Shown here piece after piece: positions 33,279 through 41,360 of a DNA stretch of 64,000 nucleotides. Source of the DNA: Azospirillum sp. TSO22-1 (lineage in GTDB: Bacteria; Pseudomonadota; Alphaproteobacteria; Azospirillales; Azospirillaceae); contig NZ_LGQZ01000076.1 of assembly GCF_003116015.1 (NCBI RefSeq), forward strand, positions 1 to 64,000, given 5' to 3'. The position numbers and the translations under genes are program-made. The notes beneath the pieces are model-generated. The model searched no databases, was not told the DNA's origin, and saw nothing but the letters and a program-made list of their open reading frames with translations. Positions within the stretch are counted from its first letter, which is position 1, and each line of letters begins with the position of its first letter.

Positions 33279-34958
33279 CTACGCCGCCCGGATGCCCGAC
33301 AGGAAGCGCCCGACCTCGCCGCGCAGCCGCTCCGCCGCGTCGGCCAGTTCGCCCGACCCGCCGAGCACCGCATCCGCCGCCGTGCCAGCCTCCGCCGAGG
33401 CGCGGTTCACGCCGCTGATGTTGGTGGACACGGTGCGGGCACCCATGGCGGCCTGCTGGATGTTGGCGGCGATGTCGCGAGTCGCCGCCCCCTGCTCCTC
33501 GATCGCGGCGGCGATGGCGCTGGAGATGGCGTTCATCCGGCCGATCACCGTGGTGATGTCGCGAATCGCCGTCACCGCGGCGCCGGTCGCCTGCTGGATC
33601 TCGGCGATCTTCGCCTGGATCTCGTCGGTCGCCCGTGCGGTCTGGGTGGCCAGCCCCTTCACCTCGCTGGCCACCACGGCGAAGCCCTTGCCGTGCTCGC
33701 CGGCGCGCGCCGCCTCGATGGTGGCGTTCAGCGCCAGCAGGTTGGTCTGGCCGGCGATGGTGTTGATCAGGTTGACCACGTCGCCCACCTCGTCGGCGGC
33801 GGCGGCGAGGCCGGCCATCAGGGCGTTGGTCTTCTCCGCCTCCTCCACCGCCTGGGTGGCGACGCTGCCGGAGGAGGCGACCTGCCGGCCGATCTCCTGG
33901 ATCGAGGCCGACAGCTCCTCGGTGGCACCGGCCACGGTGTTGACGCTGCTCGACGCCTCGTCGGCGGCCACCGCGGCGGCGGCGGCCTGGCGGTTCGCCT
34001 CCTGCGTGGTGGAGGACAGCGCGGTGGCCGAGCCATGCATGCTCTGCGCCGACGTGGCGACCGTCTCGACCACGCCGCGGACCGAGCGCTCGAACTCGTC
34101 GGCGAGGCGGATCAGCATGGTGCGGCGCTCGGCGGTGTTGCGGGCCTCGGCCTCCTCCTGCTCCCGGTGCAGGCGGCGGTTCTCCAGGCCGCGGTCCTTG
34201 AAGACGCTCACCGCCTTGGCCATGGTGCCGATCTCGTCGCCGCGGTCGGCGTCCGACACGTCGACGCCCAGGTCGTCCTCGGCCAGACGGCGCATCACCC
34301 CGGTCAGGCGCAGCAGCGGCGCGCTGACCGAGCGGGCGATGAGCCAGGCCAGCGCCAGCGCCGCCGCCGCGACGGCGCCGCCGGCCAGGGCGGCCTCCAC
34401 CGCGTGCTCGCGGAAGTCGGCGTCGATGTGGTCCACGTAGACGCCGGTGCCGATCATCCACTTCCAGTCCGGCGACAGCAGGCCGTAGCCCAGCTTGGGG
34501 CTGGGTTCGCTGGCCCCCGGCTTCGGCCACCGATAGGAGACGAAGCCGCCGCCCTGCTGCGCCGCGGCGATCAGCTCGCGGATCACGAACACGCCGTTCG
34601 CATCCTTGAGCCCGAGCATGTTCTTGCCTTCCAGGTCGGGGCGGCCGCCGTTCACCACGGTGTTGCCGTCCAGCTCGTTGGCGAAGATGTATTCGGAACC
34701 GGCGTAGCGCATGGCGCGCAGCGCGTTGCGCGCCGCTTCCTTGGCGCGGTCGGCGGGCATCTCGCCGCGGGCGGCGCGCGCCTCGAAATCCTTCACCACG
34801 CCCAGCGCCACCTCGGACACCGCGCGCACCTTGTCGCGGCTGTCCTCCACCTGGGCGTCGCGCAGGGCCGCCAGCAGAATGGCGCCCACCACAACCAAGG
34901 CGAACACCGTCACCAGCGAGAGCAGCAAGAACTTTGTCCGAATGCCGATGTTCCGCAT
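33279..34958 (-). CDS. Methyl-accepting chemotaxis protein 2, paralogue of 1
   Basis: 559-residue chemoreceptor with the same layout. ATG 34958 has GGGAGG upstream. The signalling half is almost identical to that of receptor 1, while the Cache domain differs in the sensing region: EYIFANELDGNTVVNGG and IRELIAAAQQGGGFVSYRWP. That pattern fits tandem duplication with change of ligand. The two genes are 98 bases apart, each with a TGGTATnCT motif close upstream that may be an extended -10 element. Confidence 0.93.
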   Translation of the reverse strand: MRNIGIRTKFLLLSLVTVFALVVVGAILLAALRDAQVEDSRDKVRAVSEVALGVVKDFEARAARGEMPADRAKEAARNALRAMRYAGSEYIFANELDGNTVVNGGRPDLEGKNMLGLKDANGVFVIRELIAAAQQGGGFVSYRWPKPGASEPSPKLGYGLLSPDWKWMIGTGVYVDHIDADFREHAVEAALAGGAVAAAALALAWLIARSVSAPLLRLTGVMRRLAEDDLGVDVSDADRGDEIGTMAKAVSVFKDRGLENRRLHREQEEAEARNTAERRTMLIRLADEFERSVRGVVETVATSAQSMHGSATALSSTTQEANRQAAAAAVAADEASSSVNTVAGATEELSASIQEIGRQVASSGSVATQAVEEAEKTNALMAGLAAAADEVGDVVNLINTIAGQTNLLALNATIEAARAGEHGKGFAVVASEVKGLATQTARATDEIQAKIAEIQQATGAAVTAIRDITTVIGRMNAISSAIAAAIEEQGAATRDIAANIQQAAMGARTVSTNISGVNRASAEAGTAADAVLGGSGELADAAERLRGEVGRFLSGIRAA

Positions 34959-35201
34959 GGCCGGCCTCCCTGATTGAAGGCCAGAATACCATGTTATGTC
35001 ACCGCATCCTGACGGCACAAATTGCCGCAGACACCAAAAGAAAGAATGAACGCGTACCTAGTAATCAAATACCCACGGGCGCGAACATGATTTCTCCGAT
35101 TGCAATCGATAAATACTGACCCGCTTCTGTGAACGCCATGAAATCACCGGCCGAAAGGCGGATTGCCCAGCGCCAAAACCCGGGCAACCCGCCTATGACG
35201 T

Positions 35202-36230
35202 TCAGCCGGTCTTTCCACTGACGCTCGCCTCGGCGAAGGTCGCCATGCCGGCGTGGCAGGCGGCGGCGGCCTTGCACAGCGCGATGGCGAGCGCCGCGCC
35301 CGAGCCCTCGCCCAGCCGCATGCCGAGGTCGAGCAGCGGCGCCTTGCCGATGGCCTCCAGCAGGCGGGTGTGGCCCGGCTCGACCGAGCGGTGGGCGACC
35401 ATGCAGTGGTCGAGCGCGCGGCGGTCGGCCTTGAACAGCACCGCGGCGGCCACCGTGCAGGCGTAGCCGTCGAGCAGCACCGGCACCCGGCCCATGCGCG
35501 CCGCCAGCACCGCGCCGGTGATCGCCGCCAGCTCGAAGCCGCCCAGGCAGCGCAGCGCCTCGAACGGGTCGGTGCGGGCCTGCGGGTTGGCCTCCAGGCC
35601 GGCCTGCACGGCGGCGACCTTGCGGCGGAAGCCCTCGTCGTCCACGCCGGTGCCGCGGCCGACCCACTGCTCGGGCTCGCCGCCGAACAGCGCGCAGGCG
35701 ATGGCGGCGGCGGCGGTCGAGTTGGCGATGCCCATCTCGCCCAGCGCCAGCAGTTGCACGCCCATCTCCACGGCCATCATGCCGTAGGCCATGGCGCGGC
35801 AGCACTCCTCCTCGTCCATGGCGGGGCCGGTGGTGAAGTCGCGGGTGGGGTTGTCGAGGTCCAGCTCATAGACGCGCAGGTCGGCGTCCACGCTGTCGCA
35901 CAGCTGGTTCACCGCGGCGCCGCCGTTCTGGAAGTTGGCGACCATCTGCGCGGTGACCGACGCCGGGAAGGCGGAGACGCCGCGCGCCGCCACGCCGTGG
36001 TTGCCGGCGAACACCGCGACGCGCGGCCGGCGCACCTCCGGCGGGTGCTGCCCCTGCCAGGTGGCGAGCCATTCCGCGATCTCCTCCAGCCGGCCGAGCG
36101 CGCCCGGCGGCTTGGTCAGTTCGCGTTCGCGCTGCACGGCGGCGGTGCCGGCGCCCAGGTCGGGACCGGGCAGGTTGCGCACGAGCGCGCGGATTTCCTC
36201 GAACGTCAGGGCGGGCTGCGGATTGCTCAT
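35202..36230 (-). CDS. cobT: Nicotinate-nucleotide:dimethylbenzimidazole phosphoribosyltransferase
   Basis: Activates the lower-ligand base of cobalamin. Key motifs: TKPPGALGRLEEIAEWLATWQ, VFAGNHGVAARGVSAFPASVTAQM, and LGMRLGEGSGAALAIALCKAA with the catalytic Glu. Length of 342 aa is usual. ATG 36230 is the family start; a much longer open frame upstream runs antisense to cobS. It diverges from cobS with 120 bases between. Confidence 0.96.
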   Translation of the reverse strand: MSNPQPALTFEEIRALVRNLPGPDLGAGTAAVQRERELTKPPGALGRLEEIAEWLATWQGQHPPEVRRPRVAVFAGNHGVAARGVSAFPASVTAQMVANFQNGGAAVNQLCDSVDADLRVYELDLDNPTRDFTTGPAMDEEECCRAMAYGMMAVEMGVQLLALGEMGIANSTAAAAIACALFGGEPEQWVGRGTGVDDEGFRRKVAAVQAGLEANPQARTDPFEALRCLGGFELAAITGAVLAARMGRVPVLLDGYACTVAAAVLFKADRRALDHCMVAHRSVEPGHTRLLEAIGKAPLLDLGMRLGEGSGAALAIALCKAAAACHAGMATFAEASVSGKTG

Positions 36231-36350
36231 GGGGATAACCGGAACTGAGGGGAAAAAGCGGCCGGGACATTGGCAGGAATCGGCGCGGGCGTCAAAGCGC
36301 ATGCACAGGACCCGCTCGCGCATGGCGGCGCTTTGGGTTAGGAAGGGCCG

Positions 36351-37133
36351 ATGCCCGACTCCACGCCCCACCGCCCCCGCCACCGCGCCACCTGGCTCGA
36401 CGAGCTGATGCTCGCCGCCGTGTTCCTGACGCGGCTGCCGCTGCGCCTCAGCCACGCGCCGGAGCCGGACCTGTACCCGCGCTCCATGGGCTGGTACCCG
36501 CTGGTCGGCGCCGGGCTGGGGCTGTTCGGCGGCGGGGTGTTCGCGCTGGCGAGCCTCGCGCACCTGCCGGCCACGGTGGCGGCGGTGCTGACGGTTGCGG
36601 CGCTGGCCTGGGCCACCGGCGGGCTGCACGAGGACGGGCTGGCCGACGTCGCCGACGGCTTCGGCGGCGGCCGCACGCGCGAGCGCAAGCTGGAGATCAT
36701 GCGCGACAGCCGGGTCGGCAGCTACGGCGTGCTGGCGGTGGTGCTGGCGGTGGCGCTGCGGGTGGCGGCGCTGGCCGAGCTGGGGACGCCGCTGGCGGTC
36801 GCGGCGGCGCTGGTCGCGGCGGCGGCCTGCTCGCGCGCGGTGCTGCCGGCGCTCGCCTGGACGCTGGAGCCGGCCCGCAGGGACGGCCTCGCCGCCAGCC
36901 ACGGCTGCCCGCCGTCGCGCCGGGTGGTGCTGGCGCTGGCGCTGGCCGCGGTGGTGACGCTGGCGGCGGTCGGGCCGGCGGTGCTCGGCGTGGCGCTGGC
37001 CTCGCTGGCGGCGGCGGCGGCGGTCGGGCTGCTGGCGCTCAAGCACCTGCGCGGCTACACCGGCGACGTGCTGGGCGCCGCGCAGCAGGCGGTGGAGATC
37101 GCCGTGCTGCTCACCCTGGTGGCGCTGCGGTGA
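36351..37133 (+). CDS. cobS: Adenosylcobinamide-GDP ribazoletransferase
   Basis: Membrane enzyme (also called CobV) joining alpha-ribazole or its phosphate to adenosylcobinamide-GDP. Family motifs are FLTRLPLR, YPLVGAGLGL, GGLHEDGLADVADGFGGGR and ERKLEIMRDSRVGSYGVLAVVL, with about six hydrophobic helices. Length of 260 aa fits. The cobC-like gene overlaps its stop (GTGA). Confidence 0.95.
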   Translation: MPDSTPHRPRHRATWLDELMLAAVFLTRLPLRLSHAPEPDLYPRSMGWYPLVGAGLGLFGGGVFALASLAHLPATVAAVLTVAALAWATGGLHEDGLADVADGFGGGRTRERKLEIMRDSRVGSYGVLAVVLAVALRVAALAELGTPLAVAAALVAAAACSRAVLPALAWTLEPARRDGLAASHGCPPSRRVVLALALAAVVTLAAVGPAVLGVALASLAAAAAVGLLALKHLRGYTGDVLGAAQQAVEIAVLLTLVALR

Positions 37134-37765
37134 CGGCAGCCACGAGCACCATGGTCACCCGCTGGTGGCTGGTCCGCCACGCGCCGATCGCGGCACCGCC
37201 GGGGCTCATCACCGGCCAGCTCGACCTGGAGGCCGACGTGGGTGGGGTGACCGCCGCGGGCGGGCTGCCGCCGGGCGCGGTCTGGCTGGCGACGCACCTG
37301 CGCCGCACCCGGCAGACCGCCGCCGCGCTCGGGATCCCCGCGCCGCGGATCGAGCCGGACCTCGCCGAGCAGAGCTTCGGCGACTGGCAGGGCCTGACCT
37401 ACGACGCCGTGGACGCCGACGCCTCGCGCCGCTTCTGGAGCGCCCCCGCCAGCGAACGCCCGCCCGGCGGCGAGAGCTTCGCCGACGTGGTGGCCCGCGT
37501 GTCCGCCGCCCTGGAGCGGCTGACCGCCGCGCACGCCGGCCGCGACGTGGTGGCGGTGGTGCACGCCGGCACCGTCCGCGCCGCGCTGGCCCTCGCCCTC
37601 GGCCTGGAGCCGGAGGCGGCGCTGCGCGTCCAGGTGGACACGCTGTCGCTCACCCGCCTCGACCACGTCGCGACGCCGGGCCATCCGCCGGCGTGGCGCG
37701 TAGCGGGGGTGAATCACCCGTGCCCGCGCTCACTGTCCAGGTGCGCCATCTGCGACGGGGCGTAG
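37130..37765 (+). CDS. cobC: Histidine phosphatase, alpha-ribazole phosphatase-like
   Basis: Phosphoglycerate-mutase-fold phosphatase. WWLVRHAPI carries the active His (RH), FGDWQGLTYDAV and VAVVHAGTVRAALALALG supply other conserved residues. The neighbourhood and coupling to cobS point to removal of phosphate from alpha-ribazole-5-phosphate; other phosphatase roles are possible. GTG 37130 gives 211 aa; ATG at 37151 (MVTRWWL) is an alternative. Its last 52 bases overlap the 3' end of the opposite aldo/keto reductase gene. Confidence 0.82.
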   Translation: MTAATSTMVTRWWLVRHAPIAAPPGLITGQLDLEADVGGVTAAGGLPPGAVWLATHLRRTRQTAAALGIPAPRIEPDLAEQSFGDWQGLTYDAVDADASRRFWSAPASERPPGGESFADVVARVSAALERLTAAHAGRDVVAVVHAGTVRAALALALGLEPEAALRVQVDTLSLTRLDHVATPGHPPAWRVAGVNHPCPRSLSRCAICDGA

Positions 37766-38718
37766 CGGTCGCCGGCCGCCGCTCCCTTCGGCACCGCCGC
37801 CTCGATGGCCGCCAGATCCCCGGCCGACAGCGTCAGGTCCAGCGCGCCCAGCGATTCCGCCAGCCGGTCGCGGCGGCGCGCGCCGACCAGCGGCACGATG
37901 TCCGTCCCGCGTGCCAGCACCCAGGCGATGGCGACCTGCGCCACCGTCGCCGACAGCCGCCCGGCCACGCCGCGCAGTGCGTCCACCAGCGCCAGATTGC
38001 GGTCCAGGTTTTCGCCCTGGAAGCGCGGGCTGACGGCGCGGAAATCCTTCTGCACCGCCTTGCCCTTCGACCAATGGCCGCTGATCAGGCCGCGCGACAG
38101 CACGCCGTAGGCGGTGACGCCGATGCCGAGGTCGCGGCAAGCCGGCAGGATCGCGTCCTCAATGCCGCGGGAGATCAGCGAGTACTCGATCTGCAGGTCG
38201 ACGATGGGGTGCACGGCGGCGGCGCGGCGGATCGTCTCGGCGCCGACCTCGGACAGGCCGATGTGGCGGACGTAGCCGGCCTTCACCATGTCGGCGATGG
38301 CGCCCACCGTCTCCTCGATGGGCACCGCCGGGTCGAGGCGGGCCGGGCGGTAGACGTCGATGTACTCGACGCCGAGCCGGCGCAGCGTGTAGGCCAGCGC
38401 CGTCCGCACCGCCGACGGCCGCGCGTCGTAGCCGATCCAATTCCCGGCCGGGTCGCGCTGGGCGCCGAACTTGACGCTGATCTGCACGTCCTCGCGGCGC
38501 CGGCCCTTCAACGCCTCGCCGATCAGCATCTCGTTGTGGCCCATGCCGTAGAAGTCGCCGGTGTCGAGCAGGGTGACGCCGGCCTCCAGCGCGGCGTGGA
38601 TGGTGGCGATGCTCTCCGCCCGGCCGGACGGGCCGTAGAGGTCGGACATGCCCATGCAGCCGAGGCCGAGGGCCGGGACCGCGGGGCCGGTGGAACCGAG
38701 GGTGCGCGTGGGGATCAT
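37714..38718 (-). CDS. Aldo/keto reductase
   Basis: NADPH-dependent oxidoreductase of the TIM-barrel AKR superfamily. Active-site residues are visible: DTGDFYGMGHNE (Asp, Tyr), SVKFGAQRDP (Lys) and RHIGLSEVGAETIRRA (His nearby in the usual pattern); the C-terminal LVGARRRDRLAESLGALDL binds cofactor. 334 aa from ATG 38718, with GGGAGA before it. It diverges from a LysR gene, a common regulator-target pair. Substrate not identifiable. Confidence 0.92.
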   Translation of the reverse strand: MIPTRTLGSTGPAVPALGLGCMGMSDLYGPSGRAESIATIHAALEAGVTLLDTGDFYGMGHNEMLIGEALKGRRREDVQISVKFGAQRDPAGNWIGYDARPSAVRTALAYTLRRLGVEYIDVYRPARLDPAVPIEETVGAIADMVKAGYVRHIGLSEVGAETIRRAAAVHPIVDLQIEYSLISRGIEDAILPACRDLGIGVTAYGVLSRGLISGHWSKGKAVQKDFRAVSPRFQGENLDRNLALVDALRGVAGRLSATVAQVAIAWVLARGTDIVPLVGARRRDRLAESLGALDLTLSAGDLAAIEAAVPKGAAAGDRYAPSQMAHLDSERGHG

Positions 38719-38762
38719 GGTCGTTCTCCCGATGGGGTGTTCGTCGTGGAGGGGATGATGGC

Positions 38763-38818
38763 TCGCATCGGATCGTGCGATAATCCGGATTGAGCCGAAC
38801 GACCTGTCCGGAATTCCG
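38763..38818. promoter_or_regulatory. Palindromes in the AKR/LysR divergent region
   Basis: Three dyads lie between the divergent genes: TCGCA-N8-TGCGA (38763-38780), AATCCGGATT (38782-38791) and CGGAATTCCG (38809-38818). They are candidate operators for the adjacent LysR protein, whose family usually binds imperfect dyads near -65 and the -35. Promoter elements could not be assigned. Confidence 0.5.
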
Positions 38819-38822
38819 AACA

Positions 38823-39722
38823 ATGCGCCGCCCCGACCTGTCCGACCTCGACGCCTTCGCCGCCGTCGCCCGCCACCGCAACTTCCGCCGCGCCGCGGTG
38901 GAACGCGGCGTCTCCGCCTCCACGCTCAGCGACGCGGTGCGCGCCCTGGAGGAGCGGCTGGGGGTCCGCCTGCTCAACCGGACGACGCGCAGCGTGACGC
39001 CGACCGAGGCCGGACAGCGCCTGCTCGACCGCCTGGGCCCGGCGCTGGACGAGGTCGGCGAGGCGCTGGACGCGGTGAACGGCTTCCGCGACACGCCGAC
39101 CGGCACGCTGCGCCTCAACGTGCCGTCGGCCGCCGCGCATCTGGTGCTGGCGCCGCTGGTGGCGCCGTTCCTGGCGGCGCATCCGGGGCTGCGACTGGAG
39201 ATCGTCGAGGACAACAGTTTCGTCGACGTGTTCGCCGCCGGCTTCGACGCCGGGGTGCGCTACGACGAGGCGCTGGCCAAGGACATGATCGCCGTGCCGC
39301 TGGGGCCGCCGCAGCGCTTCGCGGTGGCGGCGTCGCCGGACCTGCTGGCGCGCTGCGGCGTGCCGGAGACGCCGCACGCGCTGCTGGAGCGCCCCTGCAT
39401 CCGCCACCGCTTCCTCAGCGGCGCGCTGTCGCCGTGGGAGTTCGCCCGGGACGGCGAGACGGTCAAGCTGTCGCCCGCGGGGCCGCTGGTCGCCACCTCG
39501 GCCGACATGGCGGTGCGGGCGGCGGAGGACGGCGTCGGCTTCGTCCACACCTTCGAGGGGTTCCTGCGCCCGTCGCTGGACGCCGGCCGGCTGGTCGAGG
39601 TGCTGGAGGAGTGGAGCGACCGCTTCCCCGGCCCGTCGCTCTACTACCCCAGCCGCCGCCACGTGCCGGCCGGCCTGCGCGCGTTCGTCGAGTTCGTGCG
39701 CGCCCGGCGCCGCCGGACGTAG
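38823..39722 (+). CDS. LysR-family regulator next to the aldo/keto reductase
   Basis: 299-residue regulator with an N-terminal helix-turn-helix (about residues 5-62; NFRRAAVERGVSASTLSDAV, then RLGVRLLNRTTRSVTPTEAG). This subgroup (CrgA/AaeR-like) is recognised by LNRTTR. The effector-binding domain follows (TGTLRLNVP onward). It likely controls the divergent aldo/keto reductase and perhaps itself. I chose ATG 38823; the frame is open eleven codons earlier. Confidence 0.91.
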   Translation: MRRPDLSDLDAFAAVARHRNFRRAAVERGVSASTLSDAVRALEERLGVRLLNRTTRSVTPTEAGQRLLDRLGPALDEVGEALDAVNGFRDTPTGTLRLNVPSAAAHLVLAPLVAPFLAAHPGLRLEIVEDNSFVDVFAAGFDAGVRYDEALAKDMIAVPLGPPQRFAVAASPDLLARCGVPETPHALLERPCIRHRFLSGALSPWEFARDGETVKLSPAGPLVATSADMAVRAAEDGVGFVHTFEGFLRPSLDAGRLVEVLEEWSDRFPGPSLYYPSRRHVPAGLRAFVEFVRARRRRT

Positions 39723-39788
39723 CGGAACTTCCGCGGCGCGGCGGCGGTTTTCCGGAGTCGGTTGGGGCTAACGAAGGAGGGGCTCGCC

Positions 39789-40298
39789 ATGACCCGACAG
39801 GCCACCGAACGCGAGGCGGCCGACACGCTCTGGCAAATGATCAAGGGCATGCGGACCGCCATGATGACCACGTTGACCGACGCCGGGCACCTGCATTCGC
39901 GGCCCATGGGCACGCTGCCGCACGCCGGCTTCGACAACGCCACGCTGTGGTTCTTCACCGACGTCGGCTCCGACAAGGCATCGGAGATCGAGCGGCACTG
40001 GCGCGTCAACCTCGCCTACGCCGATCCGGATGCGCGGAGCTACGTTTCCGTCTCCGGCGTGGCGGAGATCGTGCGCGATCCGGACAAGATCCGCCACCTC
40101 TGGCGCGACGTCATGACCACGTGGTTCCCGAAGGGGCCGGACGCCCCGACCCTCGCGCTGATCAAGGTCACCGTGGATTCCGCCGAGTACTGGGACAGCC
40201 CGTCCGGCGCCATGGTCCGGGCCTACGGCTACGTCAAGGCCAAGCTGACCGGCGAGCGGCCGGACCCGGGGGAGAACGCAAGGGTGGCGTTCCAGTAG
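39789..40298 (+). CDS. Pyridoxamine 5'-phosphate oxidase-fold (general stress 26-like) protein
   Basis: 169-residue FMN-binding split-barrel protein. MIKGMRTAMMTTLTDAGHL, HSRPMGTLPH, LWFFTDVGSDKASEIERHWR and SVSGVAEIVRD follow the GSP26/pyridoxamine-oxidase-related pattern, which often binds FMN or FAD; enzymatic activity is unknown. ATG 39789 has AAGGAGGGG upstream. It follows the LysR gene by 66 bases and ends at a REPIN-like palindrome. Confidence 0.86.
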   Translation: MTRQATEREAADTLWQMIKGMRTAMMTTLTDAGHLHSRPMGTLPHAGFDNATLWFFTDVGSDKASEIERHWRVNLAYADPDARSYVSVSGVAEIVRDPDKIRHLWRDVMTTWFPKGPDAPTLALIKVTVDSAEYWDSPSGAMVRAYGYVKAKLTGERPDPGENARVAFQ

Positions 40299-40309
40299 GA
40301 CGGCAGCAT

Positions 40310-40405
40310 TTGCCCCCACCCTAACCCTCCCCCGCTTCGCAGGGGAGGGAACTCCGCCGCTTTCCCCCTCCCCTGCGAAGCGGGGGAGGGCCGGGGTGGG
40401 GGCAA
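40310..40405. repeat. REPIN-like palindrome doublet, copy 2
   Basis: Starts TTGCCCCCACCC and ends GGGGTGGGGGCAA. The inner arms are CCCTCCCCCGCTTCGCAGGG (40326 onward) and its complement. The loop (ACTCCGCCGCTTTCC region) is longer than and unrelated to that of copy 1. It begins 12 bases after a stop codon. Confidence 0.93.
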
Positions 40406-40503
40406 TGAACACAGCATTCCTGTGACTCCGTCACAGACGCACCCTCTCCGCAGGGCGTACACAGGGCTCACCCTGTTCAACCCCTTCGCGGAGTGCCCTG
40501 TCC

Positions 40504-40698
40504 ATGTTCTGCAGCAATGTCGGCGGCGTCGATCGCGCGCTGCGGGCCGTCGTCGGCCTGGTCCTGATCGCCCTGGTGTTCGTCGGCCCGCAGACCCCGT
40601 GGGGCTGGGTCGGCCTGGTCCCGCTGCTCACCGCGGTGCTCGGCTTCTGCCCGGCCTACACGCTGATCGGCCTGAAGACCTGCGCCACCAAAAGCTGA
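40504..40698 (+). CDS. DUF2892 small membrane protein
   Basis: 64-residue protein of the YgaP-type membrane family: N-terminal NVGGVDRALRAVVGLVLIA, then a second helix VGLVPLLTAVLGFCPAYTL and terminal GLKTC. The two hydrophobic helices and the CP...TC cysteines are diagnostic. In other bacteria this domain is fused to or found beside rhodanese proteins; here it stands alone. It converges on regA across a strong terminator. Confidence 0.9.
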   Translation: MFCSNVGGVDRALRAVVGLVLIALVFVGPQTPWGWVGLVPLLTAVLGFCPAYTLIGLKTCATKS

Positions 40699-40712
40699 CG
40701 CGCGCATGGCAG

Positions 40713-40743
40713 AAAGCCCCCTTCCCGGCGGGAAGGGGGCTTT
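40713..40743. terminator. Bidirectional terminator between DUF2892 and regA
   Basis: AAAGCCCCCTTCC and GGAAGGGGGCTTT pair perfectly over 13 bases (plus one C-G), followed by TTTTGCTTG on the plus strand and preceded by TTTCT on the minus strand. It separates two converging genes. Confidence 0.9.
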
Positions 40744-40760
40744 TGCTTGTCCGTGAAAGG

Positions 40761-41360
40761 TCAGGCCCGCGGGGCGTGCTTGTTGAGGATGCGCTGCAGG
40801 GTGCGGCGGTGCATCTTCAGGCGGCGCGCCGTCTCCGACACGTTGCGGTCGCACTGCTCGAACACGCGCTGGATGTGCTCCCAGCGCACGCGGTCGGCCG
40901 ACATCGGGTTCTCCGGCGGGGCCGGCAGCGGCCGGCCGTCGGCCAGCAGCGCCTGTTCCACCGCGTCGGCGTCCGCCGGCTTGGGCAGGTAGTCCACGGC
41001 GCCCGCCTTCACCGCCGCCACCGCGGTGGCGATGTTGCCGTAGCCGGTCAGCATGACGATGCGCGCGTCCGGGCGCGCGTCGCGCAGGCTCTTCACCACG
41101 TCCAGACCGCTGCCGTCGGCCAGCCGCAGGTCGACCACGGCGAACGCCGGGGCGGATTCCTGCGCGACCTCGATGCCGACCTGCACGGAATCCACCGCAA
41201 CCACGTTGAAGCCGCGCTTCTCCATTGCCCGCGCCAGGCGGATGCGGAACGGCGCGTCGTCGTCGACGATCAGCAGGCTGCGGGTAACGTCGCCGCTGAA
41301 CGTGAGCTTGGTCACATCCGTGACAGGACTCTCGTCCGAGGTCATCGGGTTATCCACCAC
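40761..41360 (-). CDS. regA: RegA/ActR/PrrA-type redox response regulator
   Basis: Global regulator of respiration, photosynthesis and carbon/nitrogen metabolism in alphaproteobacteria, phosphorylated by RegB. The receiver domain (about 25-140) has phospho-acceptor Asp77 in FAVVDLRLADGSGLDVV, switch Thr in IVMLTGYGNIATAV and Lys in DYLPKPADADAV. The C-terminal Fis-type helix-turn-helix is RNVSETARRLKMHRRTLQRI. GTG 41360 overlaps the regB stop; ATG at 41345 is an alternative start. 199 aa. Confidence 0.95.
   Translation of the reverse strand: MVDNPMTSDESPVTDVTKLTFSGDVTRSLLIVDDDAPFRIRLARAMEKRGFNVVAVDSVQVGIEVAQESAPAFAVVDLRLADGSGLDVVKSLRDARPDARIVMLTGYGNIATAVAAVKAGAVDYLPKPADADAVEQALLADGRPLPAPPENPMSADRVRWEHIQRVFEQCDRNVSETARRLKMHRRTLQRILNKHAPRA

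Noticed and set aside
31510..34992. Fusion of both chemoreceptors into one 1160-residue protein
   Set aside because: The long open frame exists, but the part upstream of 33180 is in the wrong frame for receptor 2; each receptor has its own start, stop and ribosome site.
34934..35119. Small gene between chemoreceptor 2 and cobT
   Set aside because: The 61-codon frame begins inside the receptor gene on the other strand and has no ribosome site or motif.
36231..36350. Cobalamin riboswitch between cobT and cobS
   Set aside because: The gap is only 120 bases and the conserved B12-box sequence is not visible on either strand; only a loose AAAGCGC/GCGCTTT dyad was seen.
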